From NCBI GenBank assembly GCA_963777625.1, contig CAVZRO010000005.1:124001-188000 (forward strand): a stretch of DNA of 64,000 bases, given 5' to 3'. This document shows, one piece after another, positions 26,724 to 36,203 of the stretch. The notes below the pieces were generated by a model. The model was not told the origin of the DNA, ran no database searches, and worked only from the letters and a program-made list of their open reading frames with translations. Position 1 is the first letter of the stretch; the number at the start of each line of letters is the position of its first letter. Position numbers and translations under genes: made by a program. This DNA is from DATDIC01 sp963777625. Its GTDB lineage: Bacteria; Pseudomonadota; Alphaproteobacteria; Acetobacterales; Acetobacteraceae.

Positions 26724-27919
26724 TGGAACAGACCTGGCGCTGGTTCGGGCCGGACGACGCCGTCCGCCTGCCGGAGATCTGCCAGGCAGGCGCCACCGGC
26801 ATCGTGACCGCGCTGCACCATGTTCCTTATGGCGTGGTCTGGAGCCAGGACGAGATCGCCCGGCGCAAGGCCATGATCGAAGCCGATCCGGCGCTCGGCT
26901 TGCGATGGAGCGTGGTGGAAAGCCTGCCGGTCGCGGAGCCGATCAAGCAGGCGCAAGGCGACCTGGCGCCACTGTTCGACACCTACCGCCAGTCGCTGCG
27001 CAACCTGGCGGCGCTCGGCGTCACCACGATCTGCTACAATTTCATGCCGGTGCTGGACTGGACCCGCACCCAGCTCGCCGCACCGCTGCCGGGCGGCGGC
27101 ACGGCGCTGCGCTTCAATGCCCAGGAATACGCCGCGTTCGATTGTTTCATCCTGGCCCGCCGCGGCGCGGAGGCGGACCATGCGCCCGCACTGCTGGCCC
27201 GCGCCCGCGCCTGGTTCGACCACGCGTCCGAAAGCGACAAGGACCGTCTGCTTGCCAACATCATGGCCGGGTTGCCCGGCGCATACGACCGTTACGACGT
27301 GCCGGGCCTGCGCCGGATGCTCGACCGCTACGCCGACATCACGCGCGAGGGGCTGCGCGAGAACCTCGCCCGCTTCCTGCGTGCAGTGGTGCCTGCCGCG
27401 CAGGAAGCCGGTGTGCGCCTGGCGATCCACCCCGACGACCCGCCGCGCCCGCTGTTCGGCCTGCCGCGCATCGTTTCCGATGCTGATGACATCGATTTCA
27501 TCACCAATGCAATCGATAGTCCAGCCAACGGCATCACGCTGTGCACCGGCTCGCTCGGCGCCGGTCCGGCCAACGACCTGCCCGCCATCGCCGCCCGATT
27601 TGCCCGCCGCATCCATTTCGTCCATCTGCGCAACGTGACCAAGGAGCCGGACGGCTCGTTCATGGAAGCCGACCATCTGGACGGCGATGTCGATATGGTT
27701 GCGGTCGTTGCCACCCTGCTGCGCGAGCAGGCCCGCCGCCACGCGGCCGGCGATGCCAACTGGCGCCTGCCGTTCCGTCCCGACCACGGCCACGAGCTGC
27801 TGGACGACGCCAACCGCAAGACCCATCCCGGCTATCCGCTGATCGGGCGGCTGCGTGGGCTGGCGGAACTGCGCGGCGTGATGACCGCGCTCGCCGCGGT
27901 GAACCACCTGCCGCTGTGA
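26723..27919 (+). CDS. uxuA: Mannonate dehydratase
   Basis: A 398-residue UxuA, converting D-mannonate to 2-keto-3-deoxy-D-gluconate in glucuronate degradation. Family landmarks: TWRWFGPDDAVRLPEICQAG, TALHHVPYGVVWS, TICYNFMPVLDWTRT, the metal-binding LAIHPDDPPRPLFGLPRI, ITLCTGSLG and HFVHLRNV, and the terminal FRPDHGHELLDD. All are intact. The ATG overlaps the regulator stop, and the TGA overlaps the next GTG. Translational coupling across the operon is therefore likely. Confidence 0.95.
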   Translation: MEQTWRWFGPDDAVRLPEICQAGATGIVTALHHVPYGVVWSQDEIARRKAMIEADPALGLRWSVVESLPVAEPIKQAQGDLAPLFDTYRQSLRNLAALGVTTICYNFMPVLDWTRTQLAAPLPGGGTALRFNAQEYAAFDCFILARRGAEADHAPALLARARAWFDHASESDKDRLLANIMAGLPGAYDRYDVPGLRRMLDRYADITREGLRENLARFLRAVVPAAQEAGVRLAIHPDDPPRPLFGLPRIVSDADDIDFITNAIDSPANGITLCTGSLGAGPANDLPAIAARFARRIHFVHLRNVTKEPDGSFMEADHLDGDVDMVAVVATLLREQARRHAAGDANWRLPFRPDHGHELLDDANRKTHPGYPLIGRLRGLAELRGVMTALAAVNHLPL

Positions 27920-29412
27920 CCCCAACCGAGCACCTGTCCCGCCGCACCTTGCCCGGCCTGCCGCCGGCCATCCGACGGCCGGACTTCGATCCGGCACGTC
28001 TCGCCACCGGCATCGTGCATCTGGGCGTCGGCGCGTTCGCGCGCGCTCATCTTGCTGCGTACACGCAACCGCTGCTGGCGGCCGATCCGGGCTGGGGCAT
28101 TCTGGGCGTCAGCCTGCGGCGGCCCGACACCCGTGATGCCCTGGCGGCGCAGGACTGGCTATATGCCTGCGCGGAGCGCGACGGGGCCGACGAACGCGTC
28201 ACCGTCATGGGGGCGATGACCGGCATCCTGGTTGCACCGGAAAGCAGCCGGGCGGTGATCGATCGCCTTGCCCATCCGGACGTGCGCATCGTCACCCTGA
28301 CGGTGACCGAGAAGGCGTACTGCCGCGATACGGCCAGCGGCGAGCTGGATGAAACCGATCCGCTCATCCGCCACGATCTTAGCGACCCGACGGCGCCGGC
28401 CAGCGTGCCCGGGCTACTGGTCGCCGCGCTGGCGGCCCGCCGCGCGGCCGGCGTCCCGCCCTTCACCGTGCTGTCGTGCGACAACCTGCCCGCCAACGGC
28501 GATGCCACAAGACGGGTGGTCAGCGGGTTCGCCGCGCTGCGCGATGCCGCGCTCGGCCGGTTTGTTACCGAACAGGTTGCGTTTCCGTCCTGCATGGTGG
28601 ACCGCATCGTGCCAGCCACCACGCCGGACGACCGCGGCGCGCATCGCCGCCGCGCTCGGCGTCGCCGACGCGTGGCCGGTGATATGCGAGCCGTTCCGCC
28701 AATGGGTGATCGAGGATCATTTCCCGCTCGGCCGCCCGGCCTGGGAGCAGACCGGGCGCGGAACTGGTCACGGACGTCCGCCCGTACGAGGACGATGAAA
28801 CTGCGGCTGCTGAACGGCAGCCACTCCTCCCTCGCGTATCTCGGCCAGCTTGCCGGCTGGCCAACGGTGGCCGAGGCGATCGCCCAGCCCGAACTGCGCC
28901 GCCACATCGAAGCGCTGATGCAGGAGATCGCGACCACATTGCGCCTGCCGACCGGCGTCGATACGGCCGCTTATTGCGGCGCCCTGCTGCTTCGGTTCGC
29001 CAACCCGGCGTTGCACCACCGCACCGCGCAGATCGCCATGGACGGGTCGCAGAAACTGCCGCAACGGCTGTTCGCTCCGGCACTGGACCGCCTGGCGACG
29101 GGCCGGGGCGCTCCACGCATCGCGCTCGGCGTGGCTGCCTGGCTGCGGTTCCTGGGCGGCGAGGCGGATGGCGGTACCGGCTTGCCGCTGGACGATCCGC
29201 ACGCCGCCCGGCTGCGCGCCGCCGCCGCCCGCGCCGCCGGCGACTCCCGCGCGCTGCGCGATGCCATTTTCGCCATGCCCGACATCGTGCCGCCGGCACT
29301 GGCGGATAACGCGCCCTTCGCCAACGACGTGCTGGCCGCGCTGGACTCGCTGGCAGCCCATGGCACCCGCCGCACGCTGGCGACGTGGCACCCACACGCC
29401 GACGATCCGTAA
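27916..29412 (+). CDS. uxuB: Mannitol dehydrogenase-family fructuronate reductase (UxuB-like), locally frameshifted
   Basis: 498 residues from GTG 27916 (GTGA overlap with uxuA). NAD-binding GIVHLGVGAFARAHLAAY is near the start. TVLSCDNLPANGDATRRVV and VDRIVPATTPDD follow, and the catalytic lysine motif MKLRLLNGSHSSLAYLG comes later. UxuB-type enzymes interconvert D-fructuronate and D-mannonate, feeding UxuA. Between about 28625 and 28793 the reading leaves the sense frame; the missing segment (GVADAWPVICEPFRQWVIE) is intact in the +1 frame. Three or more compensating single-base changes restore the frame, so the translated protein would have about 55 wrong residues. This is most simply sequencing error. 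Substrate choice within the family (mannonate or altronate oxidoreductase) is inferred from context. Confidence 0.85.
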   Translation: MTPTEHLSRRTLPGLPPAIRRPDFDPARLATGIVHLGVGAFARAHLAAYTQPLLAADPGWGILGVSLRRPDTRDALAAQDWLYACAERDGADERVTVMGAMTGILVAPESSRAVIDRLAHPDVRIVTLTVTEKAYCRDTASGELDETDPLIRHDLSDPTAPASVPGLLVAALAARRAAGVPPFTVLSCDNLPANGDATRRVVSGFAALRDAALGRFVTEQVAFPSCMVDRIVPATTPDDRGAHRRRARRRRRVAGDMRAVPPMGDRGSFPARPPGLGADRARNWSRTSARTRTMKLRLLNGSHSSLAYLGQLAGWPTVAEAIAQPELRRHIEALMQEIATTLRLPTGVDTAAYCGALLLRFANPALHHRTAQIAMDGSQKLPQRLFAPALDRLATGRGAPRIALGVAAWLRFLGGEADGGTGLPLDDPHAARLRAAAARAAGDSRALRDAIFAMPDIVPPALADNAPFANDVLAALDSLAAHGTRRTLATWHPHADDP

Positions 29413-29438
29413 TCCGACTGATGATGGGAGGAACCACA

Positions 29439-30287
29439 ATGACCCTGTTACGACGCTGCTTCGCCGTCGCCGCGGTGGCGGCTGCGCTGTTCACCACCCT
29501 GCCCGCGCCCCTGCCCGCCCTGGCCCAGGACGTGCCGGCCCCGGGCGCCAGCAAGCGCATCGACGCCATCAAGAAGGCCGGCGTGCTGCGCGTCGCCGTG
29601 CTCGCCAACGCGCCCTGGCTAGTGGAGAACACCACCGGCGAAGGCCCCCACTGGTCCGGCCCGGCCTGGGTGCTGGCCGAGGAATACGCCAGCCGCCTCG
29701 GCGTCAAGCTGCAGCCGGTGCTGGTTTCGCATGAGACCAAGATCCCGGTGCTGGCGGCCAACCAGGTGGACATCTCCATCACGCCGCTGGCGGAAACGCC
29801 CGATCGCGATCCGGTGGTGGATTTCGTGCTCTATTCCAACACCTCGGTCTGCATGTTCGGCCGCGCCAGCAATCCGCGTTTCGCCCGCGCGAAGACGGTG
29901 GATGACCTGAACCGCCCGGACGTGACGATCGCCTATTTCATCGGCGGCGCCGAGGAAGGCTGGGTCAAGCAGCGCTTCCCGAAGGCGAAGCTGCTGGGCG
30001 TGGCCAATTCGGGCGCTACCGCGCCGCTGGAGGACATCATGGCCGGCCGCGCCGACGCCGCGCCGATCAACCGCATCCCATACGTGCCAATGAGCCGCAA
30101 GGTGAAGGGCCTCGCGGTGCTGCCGAGCGCCAATAACTGCCAGGACAGCACGGAGAAGGCGCAGCCCGTCGGCATGGCGATCGACAAGAACCAGCCGGCG
30201 TTCCTGGCCTGGCTGCGCGCGGTGGAAGCCTCGATCCATCCGAAACTGCAGGCGGCCGAGCAGCAGGTGGTGGACACGATGCACTAG
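29439..30287 (+). CDS. ABC transporter substrate-binding protein, family 3 (polar amino acid type)
   Basis: A 282-residue periplasmic binding protein. The start ATG 29439 follows GGGAGG and gives a signal peptide (CFAVAAVAAALFTTLPAPLP). The mature fold shows KKAGVLRVAVLANAPWL, WVLAEEYASRLGVKLQPVLV and VDISITPLAETPDRDPVVDF, the standard SBP_bac_3 pattern. It heads an importer with two permeases and an ATPase. Because it sits between uxuB and the uxaA-like genes, the ligand is probably a hexuronate or aldonate rather than an amino acid (inference). Confidence 0.88.
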   Translation: MTLLRRCFAVAAVAAALFTTLPAPLPALAQDVPAPGASKRIDAIKKAGVLRVAVLANAPWLVENTTGEGPHWSGPAWVLAEEYASRLGVKLQPVLVSHETKIPVLAANQVDISITPLAETPDRDPVVDFVLYSNTSVCMFGRASNPRFARAKTVDDLNRPDVTIAYFIGGAEEGWVKQRFPKAKLLGVANSGATAPLEDIMAGRADAAPINRIPYVPMSRKVKGLAVLPSANNCQDSTEKAQPVGMAIDKNQPAFLAWLRAVEASIHPKLQAAEQQVVDTMH

Positions 30288-30294
30288 CGTGTCC

Positions 30295-30374
<80 letters not shown>

Positions 30375-30401
30375 TGCAGGTGGGGCTGAGCGGTTCGGTA
30401 T

Positions 30402-31067
30402 ATGGAGCTCGATTTCTCGCCGGTACTGGAGAGCTGGCGCTTCCTGCTGAGCGGGCTTGGGTTGACCTTGCTGCTTTCGTTACTGACGGTAGTATGCAGC
30501 CTGGTGCTGGGCGGGGCGGTCGGGCTGGCGCGCTGCTATGGGCCCGCGTGGCTGCGCGCGCCGCTGGTTTTCTATATCGATTCGATGCGCGCGGTGCCGG
30601 TGCTGGTGGTGCTGGTCTGGACCTATTTCGCGCTGCCCATCGTCACCGGCGCCGTGCTGCCACCGTTCTGGGCCGCGCTGGTCGCACTTTCGGCGCATAT
30701 CGGCGCTTACGTCGCGGAGATCGTTCGCGCCGGCGTGTCCTCCATCCGCCCCGGCCAGACCCGCGCGGCGCTGGCGCTCGGCATGTCGCGCGCCCAGGCA
30801 ATCCGCGAGATCGTGCTGCCGCAGGCCATCGTGCGCATGCTGCCGGCGTTCGGCTCGATCATCTCGATCGCCATCAAGGACACCGCCATCGCCACCGTGA
30901 TCGCGGTGCCGGAATACATGAACCGCTCGCAGACACTTGCAGGTGAAAGCTTTCACCCGATCGAGGTGTTCCTGACCGCGATGGCGGTCTATTTCATCAT
31001 CCTGTTCCCGGTGACCCGGGCGGTGGACATGGTCTATCTGCGGCTGGCCCATCTCGGCCGTTCATGA
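30402..31067 (+). CDS. ABC transporter permease, His/Glu/Gln/Arg type
   Basis: A 221-residue inner-membrane permease with about five transmembrane helices (LLSGLGLTLLLSLLTVVCSL and ALVALSAHIGAYVAEIVRAG among them). The EAA cytoplasmic loop is ALALGMSRAQAIREIVLPQA, which docks with the ATPase. The family pairs two similar permeases, and the second follows with an ATGA overlap. It carries the solute delivered by the binding protein 115 bp upstream. Confidence 0.9.
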   Translation: MELDFSPVLESWRFLLSGLGLTLLLSLLTVVCSLVLGGAVGLARCYGPAWLRAPLVFYIDSMRAVPVLVVLVWTYFALPIVTGAVLPPFWAALVALSAHIGAYVAEIVRAGVSSIRPGQTRAALALGMSRAQAIREIVLPQAIVRMLPAFGSIISIAIKDTAIATVIAVPEYMNRSQTLAGESFHPIEVFLTAMAVYFIILFPVTRAVDMVYLRLAHLGRS

Positions 31068-31723
31068 GATTCGAATGGTCCGTCGTATGGGGCAATGCAG
31101 GGGCGCTGGCACGCGGCACCGAGCTTACCATCCTGCTCGCGGTCGCGACCATGCTGCTGGCGGTGCCCGGCGGGATCCTGCTGGCGCTGATGCGCCTGTC
31201 CGGCTCCCGCCTGCTTGTCGGTGCCAGCGCCGGCTTCACCGAGCTGTTCCGCAACCTGCCGCTGATCCTGGTGATCTATGCCGCTTACTACATCCTGCCG
31301 ATCACCGTGGGGATCGCGTTCTCTCCCTTCGCCACCGGGCTGGTGGCACTCTGCCTGAACGTCTCGGCGTATAACGGAGAGACGTTCCGCGCCGGCATCG
31401 CCTCCATCCGCCGGGGCCAGAGCGAGGCAGCGCTCGCGCTGGGCATGAGCCGCTGGCAGGCAATGCGCGAGGTGGTGCTGCCGCAGGCGATCCGCCGCGT
31501 GCTGCCGGTGCTGGCCAGCACCTGGGTATCGCTGTTCAAGGACACGTCTTTGGTGTCGGTGATCGCGGTGGGTGAGCTGGCTTACACGGCGATGCGCATC
31601 CGCTCCCAGACATTCCGCGTGCTGGAGCTGCTGACCGCGATGGCGGTGATCTACTGGGCGCTGGGCTACCCGCAGGCCAAGCTGGTGGACTGGCTGAACC
31701 GCCGCTTCGGAGTGAGCGAATGA
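31064..31723 (+). CDS. ABC transporter permease, second subunit
   Basis: A 219-residue permease paralogous to its neighbour, with EAA loop ALALGMSRWQAMREVVLPQA and SLFKDTSLVSVIAVGEL, a typical element of amino-acid-type permeases. It has about five transmembrane segments. The start overlaps the previous stop and its stop overlaps the ATPase start (ATGA both times). It forms the heterodimeric channel. Confidence 0.9.
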   Translation: MRFEWSVVWGNAGALARGTELTILLAVATMLLAVPGGILLALMRLSGSRLLVGASAGFTELFRNLPLILVIYAAYYILPITVGIAFSPFATGLVALCLNVSAYNGETFRAGIASIRRGQSEAALALGMSRWQAMREVVLPQAIRRVLPVLASTWVSLFKDTSLVSVIAVGELAYTAMRIRSQTFRVLELLTAMAVIYWALGYPQAKLVDWLNRRFGVSE

Positions 31724-32478
31724 GCCGCGGCGACGGCGCCGATGTGGTGCTGGCGTATCGAGACGTACGCAAGCAGTTCGGCGACTTCGTTGCACTCGCC
31801 GGGGTGTCGATGCAGGTGCACAAGATGGAGGTGGTGTGTCTGATCGGGCCGTCCGGGTCCGGCAAATCGACGCTGTTGCGATGCACGAACGGGCTGGAGA
31901 TCATCGACGGCGGCGAGATCACCCTGGACGGCCAGCCGTTGCCGCACGACCCGCGCGCCATGCGCGCGGTGCGCCAGCGCATGGGCATGGTGTTCCAGAA
32001 TTTCGAGCTATTCCCGCACAAGACGGCGCTGGCCAATGTCGCCAGCGGCCCGCTGACCGTGCTGCGTCTGCCGCGCCGCGAGGCCAGGGAGCGTGCCGTC
32101 GCGCTGCTGGAGAAGGTCGGCCTGGCCGACAAGGCGGCGAGCTACCCGGCCAATCTGTCCGGCGGGCAGCAGCAGCGGGTTGCCATTGCCCGCGCCCTGG
32201 CCATGCAGCCCGAGGTGATGCTGTTCGACGAACCCACCTCGGCGCTGGATCCTGAAACCATCGGTGAAGTGCTGAACGTGATGAAGGCTCTGGCCGAGGA
32301 AGGCATGACCATGCTGGTGGTCACTCATGAAATGAACTTCGCGCGGCGGGTCGCCGACCATGTGGTGGTGTTCGAGGCGGGCCGGATCATCGAGCAGGGG
32401 CCGCCCGTGCAGATTTTCGACGCACCCCATGTGGAGCGCACGCGCGATTTCCTCAGCCATCTCGGCTGGGCAGGTTGA
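31720..32478 (+). CDS. ABC transporter ATP-binding protein, amino acid type
   Basis: A 252-residue ATPase driving the importer. Walker A is GPSGSGKSTLLR, the Q-loop is in RQRMGMVFQNFELFPHKT, the signature is NLSGGQQQRVAIARAL, Walker B is VMLFDEPTSALDPE and the H-loop is MLVVTHEMNFARRVAD. The length and the ELFPHKT element match GlnQ/HisP-type subunits. It is the last gene of the plus-strand operon and converges with the uxaA-like genes seven bases away. Confidence 0.93.
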   Translation: MSRGDGADVVLAYRDVRKQFGDFVALAGVSMQVHKMEVVCLIGPSGSGKSTLLRCTNGLEIIDGGEITLDGQPLPHDPRAMRAVRQRMGMVFQNFELFPHKTALANVASGPLTVLRLPRREARERAVALLEKVGLADKAASYPANLSGGQQQRVAIARALAMQPEVMLFDEPTSALDPETIGEVLNVMKALAEEGMTMLVVTHEMNFARRVADHVVVFEAGRIIEQGPPVQIFDAPHVERTRDFLSHLGWAG

Positions 32479-32484
32479 CGCGGG

Positions 32485-32778
32485 TCAGCCGGGACGCGCG
32501 CGGCGGCTGCGCAGATTGTGGACATGGACATGGGCACCCGGCGGAATGGATGCCGTGGCCAGCCCGATGACGCTGCCGTATTTGCGGATGCAGGCGCCGA
32601 TCTCGAGCGGCATCAAGGCCAGCTTGTGCCCCATCGGGATCCGCTCCAGCGCGGTGACCACGCTGGTCCCGTTGCCGCAGCGGACACGTACCGCGCCGGG
32701 TTCCAGGACGCGCAACGCGGTCGCGACATTATCAGACAGATCGAGTGCGATCGCATCGCATTCCGTGGATTGCGTCAT
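32485..32778 (-). CDS. uxaA: Altronate dehydratase small subunit (UxaA N-terminal, SAF domain)
   Basis: A 97-residue SAF-domain protein. The start ATG 32778 is chosen because MTQSTECDAIALDLSDNVAT begins the domain. Family sequence continues as RIPMGHKLALMPLEIG and GSVIGLATASIPPGAHVHVH, the HVHVHN end being diagnostic. In many bacteria UxaA is one chain; here the small part is separate and lies 20 bp downstream of the large part. Together they dehydrate D-altronate (or a related aldonate) to 2-keto-3-deoxygluconate, joining the UxuA product. Confidence 0.85.
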   Translation of the reverse strand: MTQSTECDAIALDLSDNVATALRVLEPGAVRVRCGNGTSVVTALERIPMGHKLALMPLEIGACIRKYGSVIGLATASIPPGAHVHVHNLRSRRARPG

Positions 32779-32797
32779 TGCAGGATACTCCGCGCGA

Positions 32798-33964
32798 TCA
32801 GTATGAGGCGCCGGTGCGAATGAAGACTTCGGCGGTCTCGTCGAGAACCTCGCCCCAGGTCGCCGTGCCCGAGGCGGTTTCCAGCAGCAGATCGAACGCC
32901 TGCGCCGCCACCTGCTCCAGATGCGCTGTGCCCAGCAGCACGGCGCTGGCATCGATATCGATTTGCTCGCGGAGGCGCTGCACCGCATCGGGGTGGGCGC
33001 TGATCTTCAGGGTCGGCGCCAGCGCGTTGCAGAAACTGTTGCCGGCGCCGGTGGTGAACAGCATCAGCTGAGCGCCGGCGGCGGCGAAGCCGGTCAGCGA
33101 TTCCGGGGAAAAGCCGGGGCCGTCCATTGCGTGCAGCCCGGGCGTGTCCGGCGCCTGCGCGACCGCAAGCACGCTCCGGATCGGGCGGGTGCCACCCTTG
33201 GCGATCGCACCCAGCGATTTCTCCTCGATGCTGGACAGGCCGCCGCGGATATTCTCGTGGCCCGGATTGTTGCCCAGCAGATTCGTCCCGGTTGCCGCCA
33301 CCGCGGCCTCCCGCTGTAACACCACGTCGCGGATCGCCTGCGCCACCTCGGCCGTTGCCGCGCGGGCGGCAAGCACGTGCTCGGCGCCGAGCCATTCCAA
33401 GGTTTCGCCGAACACCACGGTGCCGCCGGCATCCACCAGCCGGTCAGCGACCGCGCCGGCCAGGGGGTTGGACACCAGCCCGGAGGTGGCATCGGAATGG
33501 CCGCACTCGATACCAATGAACAACTCGGCGGCGGACACCGGTTCCCGGCGCGCGCGGGAGATCGCATGGCTCAGCTTGGCGCCGGCACGCAATCCGCGAT
33601 CGGCCAGCGCCAGCGCGTCCTCGTGCACGTCGTCCAACGCGACGGATTCGATCGGCTTGCCGGCTGTCGCAACCGCCGCGGCAATGTGATCGACGCTTTC
33701 CCGATCAGCGCCGATCACCAGCGTGGCGGCGGCATTCGGGTTGTGCGCCAGGCCGATCATCTGACGCTCATGGGCCGCCTTGTCGGCACCGAACTGCCCG
33801 CGGCCGTACGGTGTAGCCACTAGCCGGCTGCCCGGCAGCGACGCGGCGATGCGTCGCGCCGCCGGGCTTGTCAGCCCGTTGATGGAGAGCACCAGCAGGT
33901 GGTTGCGCACGCCCGCCCGGCCCGAGGGGCGCCTGTAGCCGAGGAAGGTCGGGTTGGTGGACAT
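32798..33964 (-). CDS. uxaA: Altronate dehydratase large subunit (UxaA C-terminal type)
   Basis: A 388-residue D-galactarate/altronate dehydratase core. Start ATG 33964 gives FLGYRRPSGRAGVRNHLLVL, the family entry. Metal/catalytic landmarks include GIECGHSDATSGLVSNPLAG, GGTVVFGETLEWLGAEH, NLLGNNPGHENIRGGLSSIE and QLMLFTTGAGNSFCNALAPT. The enzymes are iron-dependent hydro-lyases. It is an operon partner with the SAF subunit downstream and a beta-hydroxyacid dehydrogenase upstream, all on the minus strand, forming the second arm of the hexuronate island. Confidence 0.9.
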   Translation of the reverse strand: MSTNPTFLGYRRPSGRAGVRNHLLVLSINGLTSPAARRIAASLPGSRLVATPYGRGQFGADKAAHERQMIGLAHNPNAAATLVIGADRESVDHIAAAVATAGKPIESVALDDVHEDALALADRGLRAGAKLSHAISRARREPVSAAELFIGIECGHSDATSGLVSNPLAGAVADRLVDAGGTVVFGETLEWLGAEHVLAARAATAEVAQAIRDVVLQREAAVAATGTNLLGNNPGHENIRGGLSSIEEKSLGAIAKGGTRPIRSVLAVAQAPDTPGLHAMDGPGFSPESLTGFAAAGAQLMLFTTGAGNSFCNALAPTLKISAHPDAVQRLREQIDIDASAVLLGTAHLEQVAAQAFDLLLETASGTATWGEVLDETAEVFIRTGASY

Positions 33965-33971
33965 GCCGCGG

Positions 33972-34883
33972 CTATTCCCGGGGCAGACGGACACGCACGC
34001 CGGCCTGTTGCTCCCGCAGGCGGAGCACGGCGCTGACATCCAGTTCACCGAGGCCGCTGGCCACCGCTTCGCGCAGGGTCGCCAGCGCCGCGTCGGCAAC
34101 CGGTGTCTTCACGTCCAGTGCTTCTGCCATCTGTATCGCCAAACGCTGGTCCTTTTCCGCCAGGCGCACCATGAAACCGAGCGACACATCATCGGCCAGC
34201 GCTTTCTTGGGCAGCGAAATGCCGAGCTGGTTGTTCCACGCCATGGTGGTCTTCATCACGCTGGTCATCAGGTCGAGGCTGAGCCCCGCCCTGGTGCCGA
34301 GCACCAGCGCCTCGACACTCGCCGCCATCAGGATGTTGGCAAGGAAATTGTTGGTCAGTTTCATCGCGCACCCTGAACCCAGCGGGCCGCAGTAGAAGAA
34401 ATCGGTGCCCATCCGGTCGAGCACCGGCCGCACCCCGCGGATGATGTGCGGATCGCCGCCCACCATCAGGGTCAGCGTACCGGCAACCGCGTGGTCCGCG
34501 GTTTTGCCCACCGGGCTGTCGATCATGTAGATATTCCTGGCGGCCAATTGCTCACCGATGCGGCGCGTAGTCGCCGGATCTATCGAGCTCATGTCGATGA
34601 GCACCGTGCCGGGACGCAGGCCCTGGATGATACCGCCGTCCCCCAGGATCGCACGCTCCACGTCGGGGCTGTCGGGCAGCATGGTGATCGCCACTTCGGC
34701 GCTGGCGGCGGCGTCGATCAGCGAGGCCGCGGCGCGTCCGCCGGCGCTGACATGGGCTGCGCGGGCTGCGGGATTGGTATCGAACCCGACGACGCTGTAA
34801 CCACCGCGCATCAGGTTTCGCGCCATCGGCGCGCCCATGGTGCCCAGCCCGACAAAGGCAATCGTGCTGATTTCAGTCGTCAT
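33972..34883 (-). CDS. NAD(P)-dependent beta-hydroxyacid dehydrogenase (HIBADH/GarR type)
   Basis: A 303-residue oxidoreductase starting at ATG 34883 after GGAGAAAG. The Rossmann GFVGLG-type motif is IAFVGLGTMGAPMARNL. The substrate motif is SPVGKTADHAVAGTLTLMVG, and the catalytic lysine sits in GCAMKLTNNFLANILMA. Relatives reduce tartronate semialdehyde or oxidise 3-hydroxyisobutyrate. In this island it likely acts on a sugar-acid intermediate (inference). It lies seven bases upstream of the large dehydratase gene, in one operon. Confidence 0.88.
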   Translation of the reverse strand: MTTEISTIAFVGLGTMGAPMARNLMRGGYSVVGFDTNPAARAAHVSAGGRAAASLIDAAASAEVAITMLPDSPDVERAILGDGGIIQGLRPGTVLIDMSSIDPATTRRIGEQLAARNIYMIDSPVGKTADHAVAGTLTLMVGGDPHIIRGVRPVLDRMGTDFFYCGPLGSGCAMKLTNNFLANILMAASVEALVLGTRAGLSLDLMTSVMKTTMAWNNQLGISLPKKALADDVSLGFMVRLAEKDQRLAIQMAEALDVKTPVADAALATLREAVASGLGELDVSAVLRLREQQAGVRVRLPRE

Positions 34884-34920
34884 CACTTTCTCCGGTCTGT
34901 TTTGCGGCAATCGGTTGCGG

Positions 34921-36165
34921 TCAGGTCGGGCTGGTCCATTGCTTCATGTCCCAGATCGGCAGGCCGCGCAGGTCCTTCACGTCCTTCCTGGTGAAGTCGT
35001 CGGCCGGCGGCACACTGTTCATCAGCTCGTAGGCCTGCTGGTTGAGCGTCGCCGCCTTGGCGACGTTGTCGGTGACCTGCTTCCAGGTCAGCGGCTTGTC
35101 GATCATCTTCTCCTCCACCATGAATTTGGAGGTGACGAGCAGGGCCTTGATATCGCCTTCGGTCGGCCACACCCAGCCGCGCATGAACAGCACTTCATCC
35201 TGCACCACTTTGTCACCCAGATCGGGCGGCAGGCCCCAGTATTTCTTCACCAGTTGCGACACGTCGCCCGGGTTCATCGTGCTCAGCTTCGCGACGGCCT
35301 GCTGCTGGGCGCACAGGAACGCCACGATCAGTTTCGGATGGTTGTCGATGAGCTTGTTCTGGCCGATCCAGAACGAGCGATGCAGATAGAAACCTTCGGG
35401 ATAGAACGGGGATTTTTTCACGCCGGGCAGCAGGATCCCGGCGCCCTCGCCGGCCGGGCCTTTGTAGTAGGATTTGGTGTAACCGTAGGAATTTGCGATT
35501 GCAACCACGCCGGCGTCACGCTGGGCAAGCAGGAAGGCGGGATAGATCACCACGGCGGCGTCCATGCCGCGCGGGATGCTCGCGGCCTCGGCCTGCGTCG
35601 GCGTGTTGACGATGCGGATGTTGCTGGCGCGCGGATCGGCCGACCCCAGCTGGTACAGCAGCATCTGCGACAGCGCGTTGTACGGGTCGCCGCCGAGCAG
35701 CGCGCCGACCGTCTTGCCTTTCAGGTCTTGCAGGTTGCGGATACCTGAATCCGGACGCGTGGCGATGAGGAACCGCATGCGGCCTTCACCCACGTTCAGC
35801 ACGCTCCACGGCTGGTTGACGGCGATGCCGCGGATGATCGGCGTGTTGCCCCACATGCCGAGGTCGAGGTTGCCGCTGACGAAGGCTTCGACCTGCGGCA
35901 TGGCGGACGGGTAGTCGCGATAATCCGCGGTGACATCGTAGCCGGCTTTCTCGGCGTGCTGCTCGAACAGCCGGTTGTCCAGCATGTACTGCGTCACCGG
36001 GGAGTTTCCGGCGGCATAGGGCTGGCGGCCGATGGACACCTTAATCTTTTGCGCGGCGCGCGCGATCATGGGCGTGCCCAGCAGCGCGGCGCCGACCCCC
36101 GCCCCGGCAATGCCGAGTGCAGCGCGGCGGCTGATATGGTTGCTTCGTGTGGTGGAGTGGGTCAT
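34921..36165 (-). CDS. NMT1/SsuA-like ABC substrate-binding protein (Tat-exported)
   Basis: A 414-residue periplasmic binding protein of the nitrate/sulfonate/taurine class. The N-terminus has a twin-arginine signal (ISRRAALGIAGAGVGAALLG). The mature fold shows KIKVSIGRQPYAAG, VEAFVSGNLDLGMWGNTP and LQDLKGKTVGALLGGDPYNA, as in SsuA/TauA. It is longer than the usual 320-340 aa because of a C-terminal extension (GWVWPTEGDIKALLVTSK). It precedes no complete transporter: the ATPase next to it is frameshifted and the permease truncated. The ligand is unknown. Confidence 0.85.
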   Translation of the reverse strand: MTHSTTRSNHISRRAALGIAGAGVGAALLGTPMIARAAQKIKVSIGRQPYAAGNSPVTQYMLDNRLFEQHAEKAGYDVTADYRDYPSAMPQVEAFVSGNLDLGMWGNTPIIRGIAVNQPWSVLNVGEGRMRFLIATRPDSGIRNLQDLKGKTVGALLGGDPYNALSQMLLYQLGSADPRASNIRIVNTPTQAEAASIPRGMDAAVVIYPAFLLAQRDAGVVAIANSYGYTKSYYKGPAGEGAGILLPGVKKSPFYPEGFYLHRSFWIGQNKLIDNHPKLIVAFLCAQQQAVAKLSTMNPGDVSQLVKKYWGLPPDLGDKVVQDEVLFMRGWVWPTEGDIKALLVTSKFMVEEKMIDKPLTWKQVTDNVAKAATLNQQAYELMNSVPPADDFTRKDVKDLRGLPIWDMKQWTSPT

Positions 36166-36203
36166 CCGTTCCTCTCGATACCGGTTTGCATTGTCCGCCT
36201 GCG

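Noticed and set aside
25871..27997. 708-codon minus-strand frame
   Set aside because: Antisense to the GntR regulator and uxuA, whose plus-strand motifs are unmistakable.
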